Positions 60,343-64,000 of a stretch of 64,000 nt of DNA are shown one piece after another (within the stretch, counting starts at the first letter, position 1; every line of letters starts with the position of its first letter). The notes under the pieces are model-generated. The model was not told the DNA's origin and did not search any database. It was given only the letters and a program-made list of their open reading frames with translations. Location: assembly GCA_902527045.1 (NCBI GenBank), contig CABZNL010000002.1:62001-126000 (forward strand). Reading direction: 5' to 3'. This stretch comes from an uncultured Alphaproteobacteria bacterium. GTDB taxonomy: Bacteria; Pseudomonadota; Alphaproteobacteria; HIMB59. The position numbers and the translations under genes were made by a program.

Positions 60343-62112
60343 TTATAACCAATTGTGTTTCATAGATAAGACGTCCTCATCACCATTAATAATAATGGTC
60401 TTCAAGCTCTCAATTTTTGGAAGAATACTTGAAATATAAATACTAGATGTTGCTAGTTTTGCATTTAAAAATTCTTGGTCAATTTCATTATTATCTTTTA
60501 ATTCGATAGATTTATTAGCCGTTTTAATCATCATCCATCCACCAAAAATATATCCAAGCATCATCAAATAGTTAACTCCAGATACAGCTGGTCTTTTTTT
60601 GTTATTTGAAACTGAAACAATATGTTCAACAACTTTTTCAGCAGAATTTAGAGAAGAAGTCATTTTTTTTGATAATTCTTTAATCTTTGAGTTTTCAGAG
60701 TTTAATGAATCATCTGTTTCATCTTTAATCTCACTAATTAATTCCAAAATACTTTTTCCATTATCTCTTATAGTTTTTCGAAAAACTAAATCGTTTGCTT
60801 GTATAGCAGTTGTGCCTTCATAAATTGGAAGAATTCTTGCATCTCTGTAATGTTGTGCGATACCAGTTTCTTCTATGAAACCCATGCCACCGTGAATTTG
60901 TAAAGCATTAGAAGTTATTTCTATTGATCTCTCGGTCAGCCATCCTTTGATAATCGGTATCATTAAAGAAGATTTAGTTTCCCAATATTCACTATTTGAT
61001 GATTTCGACATATCCAAAGAGAAAGCTCCATAAATAGCAAGAGCCCTCATAGCTTCAATTTCTGATTTCATAGTAGAGGATAACCGAAGAACATCAGGAT
61101 GATTAATAATAGGATCTCCTTTTTTTCCATCTATTGGAATACCTTGCACTCGGTCAAAAGCATACATCTTAGATTGTTGGTATGCTCTCTCAGAAACAGC
61201 AAGTCCCTGAACACCTACAGAAAATCTTGCGTGGTTCATCATTTCAAACATAATGTTTAGACCTTGGTTTTCTTCACCAACTAAATAACCTATTGCCCCA
61301 TCTTTTTCTCCAAACTGTAAGACAGCAGTTGGCGAGCCTTTTACGCCAAGTTTTTTTTCTATCGATAAACAAGTAACATCATTTTTATTACCTACTGTTC
61401 CATCATCATTGGGTACAAATTTTGGTACTAAGAAAACAGAGATACCTTTATTTCCTTCTGGAGCATCAGGAGTTCTTGCTAGAACCAAGTGAACAATATT
61501 TTCAGACAAATCATGCTCACCATAAGTAATATAAATTTTTTGACCAAAAATTTTATAGTGACCATTTTCTTTAATAGCCTTAGTTTTAATAGTTGAAAGA
61601 TCTGTGCCTGACTGTGGTTCAGTTAAATTCATTGTTCCAGTCCAATGCCCAGATGCTAATTTTGGAATATAGAAATTTTGTTGATCTTCAGAGGCAGATT
61701 TTTGAAGGGCGTAAATGAGACCTTGAGTTAACAAATGACAAAGTGCAAATGACATATTCGAGCTATGCCAGATTTCATTAACTGCAGCGGATAAAGTGAC
61801 AGGTATTTGTTGTCCACCAAATTTTTCTTTTGCCTCTAAGCCAAACCAACCACCATCTCTCAAACTCTCATAGGCCTCTTTGTAACCTTTAGGTGTTACT
61901 ACTTTGCCATCATCTTGTCTTTTTGAGCCCTCATGATCTCCAGAAAGATTACATGGATCTAAAACTTCAGTTGCAATTTTTCCAGCTTCTTCTAAAACTG
62001 CTTCAACCAAGTCATCTGAAAATTCTTTGTAATCATCAACTTCTGATAATTTTTTAAGATCAATTATATTTTTGATTACAAAATTTAAATCTTTTATAGG
62101 TGCTTCGTACAT
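60343..62112 (-). CDS. Acyl-CoA dehydrogenase, long type (DmdC/AcdB-like)
   Basis: The 589-residue flavoprotein has the extra N- and C-terminal regions of the long ACAD branch. YEAPIKDLNFVIKNI is the N-terminal signature shared with DmdC (methylmercaptopropionyl-CoA dehydrogenase). The core shows MNLTEPQSGTDLSTIKTKA, NALQIHGGMGFIEETG and the catalytic-base region LPIYEGTTAIQANDL. It is encoded next to the ETF and ETF-QO genes that would accept its electrons. Which acyl-CoA it uses (methylthiopropionyl-CoA from DMSP, or a fatty acyl-CoA) cannot be told from motifs alone. Confidence 0.88.
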   Translation of the reverse strand: MYEAPIKDLNFVIKNIIDLKKLSEVDDYKEFSDDLVEAVLEEAGKIATEVLDPCNLSGDHEGSKRQDDGKVVTPKGYKEAYESLRDGGWFGLEAKEKFGGQQIPVTLSAAVNEIWHSSNMSFALCHLLTQGLIYALQKSASEDQQNFYIPKLASGHWTGTMNLTEPQSGTDLSTIKTKAIKENGHYKIFGQKIYITYGEHDLSENIVHLVLARTPDAPEGNKGISVFLVPKFVPNDDGTVGNKNDVTCLSIEKKLGVKGSPTAVLQFGEKDGAIGYLVGEENQGLNIMFEMMNHARFSVGVQGLAVSERAYQQSKMYAFDRVQGIPIDGKKGDPIINHPDVLRLSSTMKSEIEAMRALAIYGAFSLDMSKSSNSEYWETKSSLMIPIIKGWLTERSIEITSNALQIHGGMGFIEETGIAQHYRDARILPIYEGTTAIQANDLVFRKTIRDNGKSILELISEIKDETDDSLNSENSKIKELSKKMTSSLNSAEKVVEHIVSVSNNKKRPAVSGVNYLMMLGYIFGGWMMIKTANKSIELKDNNEIDQEFLNAKLATSSIYISSILPKIESLKTIIINGDEDVLSMKHNWL

Positions 62113-62114
62113 TT

Positions 62115-63206
62115 TTAGAAATACACTCTACTCAGATTTCTTCCTAAAGAAATAAGTATTTCGTGTTCATTAGTCTCAGTGTCATATGCAATATTCTCAT
62201 ATGATTGATTTATTCCTATTATCTCAACCGGCTTGCCCAAGTATAGTTTTTTCATGGGCACTTTGGAGACATCAATAGTTATAAGATCCATTGATACTCT
62301 TCCTAAAATTTTACAAGGAATTCCATCGATGAATACTTTACCTCTATTACCTCCACTTCTCAAATATCCATCGGAGTAACCAAAATCAATAGTTGCAATT
62401 TTTATTTTTTTATTTGTTTTAAATGTTTGACTATAACCAATTGTTTGAGATTTTTTTAAATCAGTTACTTGAAGGATTGGGGCATAGATACTCATAACTT
62501 GTTTTAGATTATAATTTTTTTTGTTGAAAGGACTAATTCCATAAAGACTCTTTCCAGGCCTAACAAAATCTAAGTGATATTTTTTATTCAAAAATATCCC
62601 AGCTGAATTAGCAATACTTAGAGGCTTATTGAATATTTTTGAAAAATTTAAAAGTTTTTTTAATTGATTATTACTCTCGTTTTTATTTATGTCATCAGCA
62701 GATGAAAGGTGCGACATAACAAATTTTATTTTTTTAAAGTTAATTTTATTTATAGTTTCTTCAAAATTTTCAATTTGAAATCCTAACCTATTCATTCCAG
62801 TATCAATATGTAATACGTAATTTAATTTTTTCGACGAATTTTCAATAATATCTAATTGTTCAGGACTATTAATTATTGGTATTATGTTTTTATTTTCTAT
62901 CTCTTTAACATCATTTTTTTTTATAATACCTGACAAAAGATAAATATTGATATTTTTATTGTTTTCGCTAAGTCTCAAAGCATCGTCTAATCTAGCGACG
63001 TAGAAATCAAAACAATTACTAGATTTTAGAATCCTACAACATTCTAATAAGCCATGACCATAACCATCACCTTTGATGACACTTATAACTTTGGATTTTT
63101 TCACATGCCTTTGAATAAGCTTGTAATTATAAGAAAGATTATCTTTGCTAATAAATATAGTTTTCTTGTTTATTTTAAAGTCAATTTGGGACAAATTATG
63201 TTTCAT
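62115..63206 (-). CDS. alr: Alanine racemase
   Basis: Alr makes D-alanine for peptidoglycan. The PLP lysine is in VISVIKGDGYGHGLLECC (about Lys45). HIDTGMNRLGFQ and SIANSAGIF follow, as do VRPGKSLYGISPF, the catalytic-tyrosine loop TIGYSQTF and the C-terminal GRVSMDLITIDVS. At 363 residues it is normal. It is two bases upstream of the acyl-CoA dehydrogenase on the minus strand and is divergent from the betaine-binding protein gene. Confidence 0.94.
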   Translation of the reverse strand: MKHNLSQIDFKINKKTIFISKDNLSYNYKLIQRHVKKSKVISVIKGDGYGHGLLECCRILKSSNCFDFYVARLDDALRLSENNKNINIYLLSGIIKKNDVKEIENKNIIPIINSPEQLDIIENSSKKLNYVLHIDTGMNRLGFQIENFEETINKINFKKIKFVMSHLSSADDINKNESNNQLKKLLNFSKIFNKPLSIANSAGIFLNKKYHLDFVRPGKSLYGISPFNKKNYNLKQVMSIYAPILQVTDLKKSQTIGYSQTFKTNKKIKIATIDFGYSDGYLRSGGNRGKVFIDGIPCKILGRVSMDLITIDVSKVPMKKLYLGKPVEIIGINQSYENIAYDTETNEHEILISLGRNLSRVYF

Positions 63207-63240
63207 ATTATGAAAGAATATACTTCAACCTTTATGGCAA

Positions 63241-63269
63241 TTACCATATATTACACCTACTATTATAAT
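63241..63269 (+). promoter_or_regulatory. Predicted promoter of the glycine betaine-binding protein gene
   Basis: TTACCA (63241-63246) and a perfect TATAAT (63264-63269) are separated by 17 bases. The start would be near 63276, giving a leader of about eleven bases that carries the AGGAGG ribosome-binding site (63277-63282). The strong -10 and strong ribosome-binding site suggest high expression, as expected for an abundant periplasmic receptor. Confidence 0.6.
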
Positions 63270-63286
63270 AGATATAGGAGGAGTAA

Positions 63287-64000
63287 ATGAAAAAATTTAT
63301 TTCATTATTTTATGCTCTAGTCTTATTTGCTGGTTTTACAACTGTAGCTAAAGCAGCAGATCCGATTAGAATACCAGTTTTAAACTGGTCTAGCCAAATC
63401 GTTATGGCGAACGTTATGGCACAAGCTTTTGAAGAGCTTGGTTATGATGTTGAATTAGTCCCTGCTGAGTCAGCAACAAGATATGAAGCTGTTAGAGTAG
63501 GTGAACTTCACGTTGCTCACGAAACTTGGGAGTCAACTATGGCTCTGCCTTTTTATGAAGCTATGGATAAAGGTGGATTAATTGATGCTGGAAGTCACGA
63601 CCTTATTACTTTTGAAGAAATGGGTATTCCTAACTGGGTAATCGAAGAAGGATTATGTCCTGGTCTTCCTAGCTGGGAAGCACTTAAATCTCCAGAGTGT
63701 GCAGCAAACTTTGCAACACCAGACTCTGACGGAAAAGGAAGATGGTTAGAAGGCCCTTATGAGTGGCACACAGAAGTTATGCCTAACAGACTTAAAGGCC
63801 TTGGTATAGATGATTTATGGATGGTAAAATTTGCAGGTACTGCAGATGCATTATGGGCTGAATTAGAAGCAGCTAAAAAAGAAGGAAGAGGCACAATTAT
63901 CTTTAACTGGTCTCCAAACTTTACTGATGCAGCTGGATTTACTTTCATTGACTTCCCTCCTTACTTCGAGGGTTGCAGACTTGAAAATGGTGGAACTTTA
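63287..64000 (+). CDS. proX: Glycine betaine/proline-type ABC transporter substrate-binding protein (gene cut by window edge)
   Basis: This gene is missing from the ORF track because it runs off the window; 238 codons are visible. A signal peptide (MKKFISLFYALVLFAGFTTVAKA) is cleaved before ADPIRIPVLNWSSQ. The mature part shows the OpuAC-family pattern VMANVMAQAFEELGYDVELVP, VHVAHETWESTM-like spacing (GELHVAHETWEST) and GPYEWHTEV. Several tryptophans could build an aromatic cage for the quaternary ammonium group. It would feed betaine to the BHMT and dimethylglycine dehydrogenase genes upstream. Ligand is inferred; related receptors bind choline, proline betaine or taurine-like solutes. Confidence 0.88.
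   Translation, partial: MKKFISLFYALVLFAGFTTVAKAADPIRIPVLNWSSQIVMANVMAQAFEELGYDVELVPAESATRYEAVRVGELHVAHETWESTMALPFYEAMDKGGLIDAGSHDLITFEEMGIPNWVIEEGLCPGLPSWEALKSPECAANFATPDSDGKGRWLEGPYEWHTEVMPNRLKGLGIDDLWMVKFAGTADALWAELEAAKKEGRGTIIFNWSPNFTDAAGFTFIDFPPYFEGCRLENGGTL

Noticed and set aside
1-64000. CRISPR arrays, insertion sequences, prophage or integrase genes
   Set aside because: No regularly spaced direct repeats, transposase, terminal inverted repeats flanking a transposase, integrase or phage structural genes were seen in either strand.

Overview
The window is AT-rich, densely packed bacterial chromosome, most likely from a streamlined marine alphaproteobacterium of the SAR11 (Pelagibacterales), HIMB59 or AEGEAN-169 type. 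The alphaproteobacterial signs are a DUF1476 (F1-ATPase zeta-type) gene, the plsX-ihfA-merR and hom-glpX-recJ neighbourhoods, a RibBX-type riboflavin protein and a SucC with the alphaproteobacterial insertion. Streamlining shows as near-absent intergenic DNA, many overlapping TTG/GTG starts, and convergent genes whose stops touch or share TTAA. I saw no insertion sequence, prophage or CRISPR array.

Bases 1-21300 are mostly housekeeping. In order they hold dapA (partial), smpB, rpoZ, a bifunctional rel/spoT, pdxJ, acpS, lepB, rnc, recO, rpiB, glyA, nrdR, the riboflavin genes ribD-ribE-ribBX-ribH with nusB, the proton pyrophosphatase hppA, bamE, plsX, ihfA, a merR-type regulator, a probable decayed tRNA, rplM-rpsI, a small lipoprotein ORF, hom-glpX-recJ and tRNA-Glu. 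era (between rnc and recO) and fabH (between plsX and ihfA) are missing from their usual places.

Bases 21300-34530 look like a carbon-acquisition region for C2 or hydroxy acids. A serine-glyoxylate-type aminotransferase is paired with a ketopantoate-reductase-family enzyme. sucCD and a quinone oxidoreductase follow on the minus strand. Then comes a complete tripartite tricarboxylate transporter (tctCBA), a GntR/FCD regulator, a ThDP-dependent acyl-CoA lyase or decarboxylase, a very clear formyl-CoA:oxalate CoA-transferase (Frc) and a stand-alone 10-formyl-THF hydrolase-type formyltransferase. Two nearly identical palindromes (core GTATACATTATAC) flank this block and are candidate GntR operators. 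My working model is uptake and CoA activation of oxalate (or a related 2-hydroxy acid), with formyl-CoA and glyoxylate as products feeding C1 and serine metabolism.

Bases 34536-41802 are one operon for a non-canonical Mrp/Mnh cation:proton antiporter with three NuoL/M/N-like subunits. Then come chorismate mutase, a LOG-family protein, a class I glutamine amidotransferase, an EamA permease, glyoxalase I, DUF1476 and mmsA. A TPP riboswitch with a good promoter controls a sodium:solute symporter (ThiV-like) plus thiM-thiE-thiD, which is a thiamine-precursor salvage operon. cspA and a DjlA-like co-chaperone follow.

Bases 51490-64000 form a glycine betaine catabolic neighbourhood. It contains betaine-homocysteine methyltransferase, a choline-kinase-like protein, dimethylglycine/sarcosine dehydrogenase, etfB-etfA and ETF:ubiquinone oxidoreductase. 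The partial gene at the right edge is a glycine betaine-type ABC substrate-binding protein. A Nudix hydrolase, a GNAT-like protein, a DmdC-type acyl-CoA dehydrogenase and alanine racemase lie among them.

No stretch longer than about 200 bases lacks a gene or RNA feature. All assignments come from reading the sequence and from recalled family knowledge; no database search was run.
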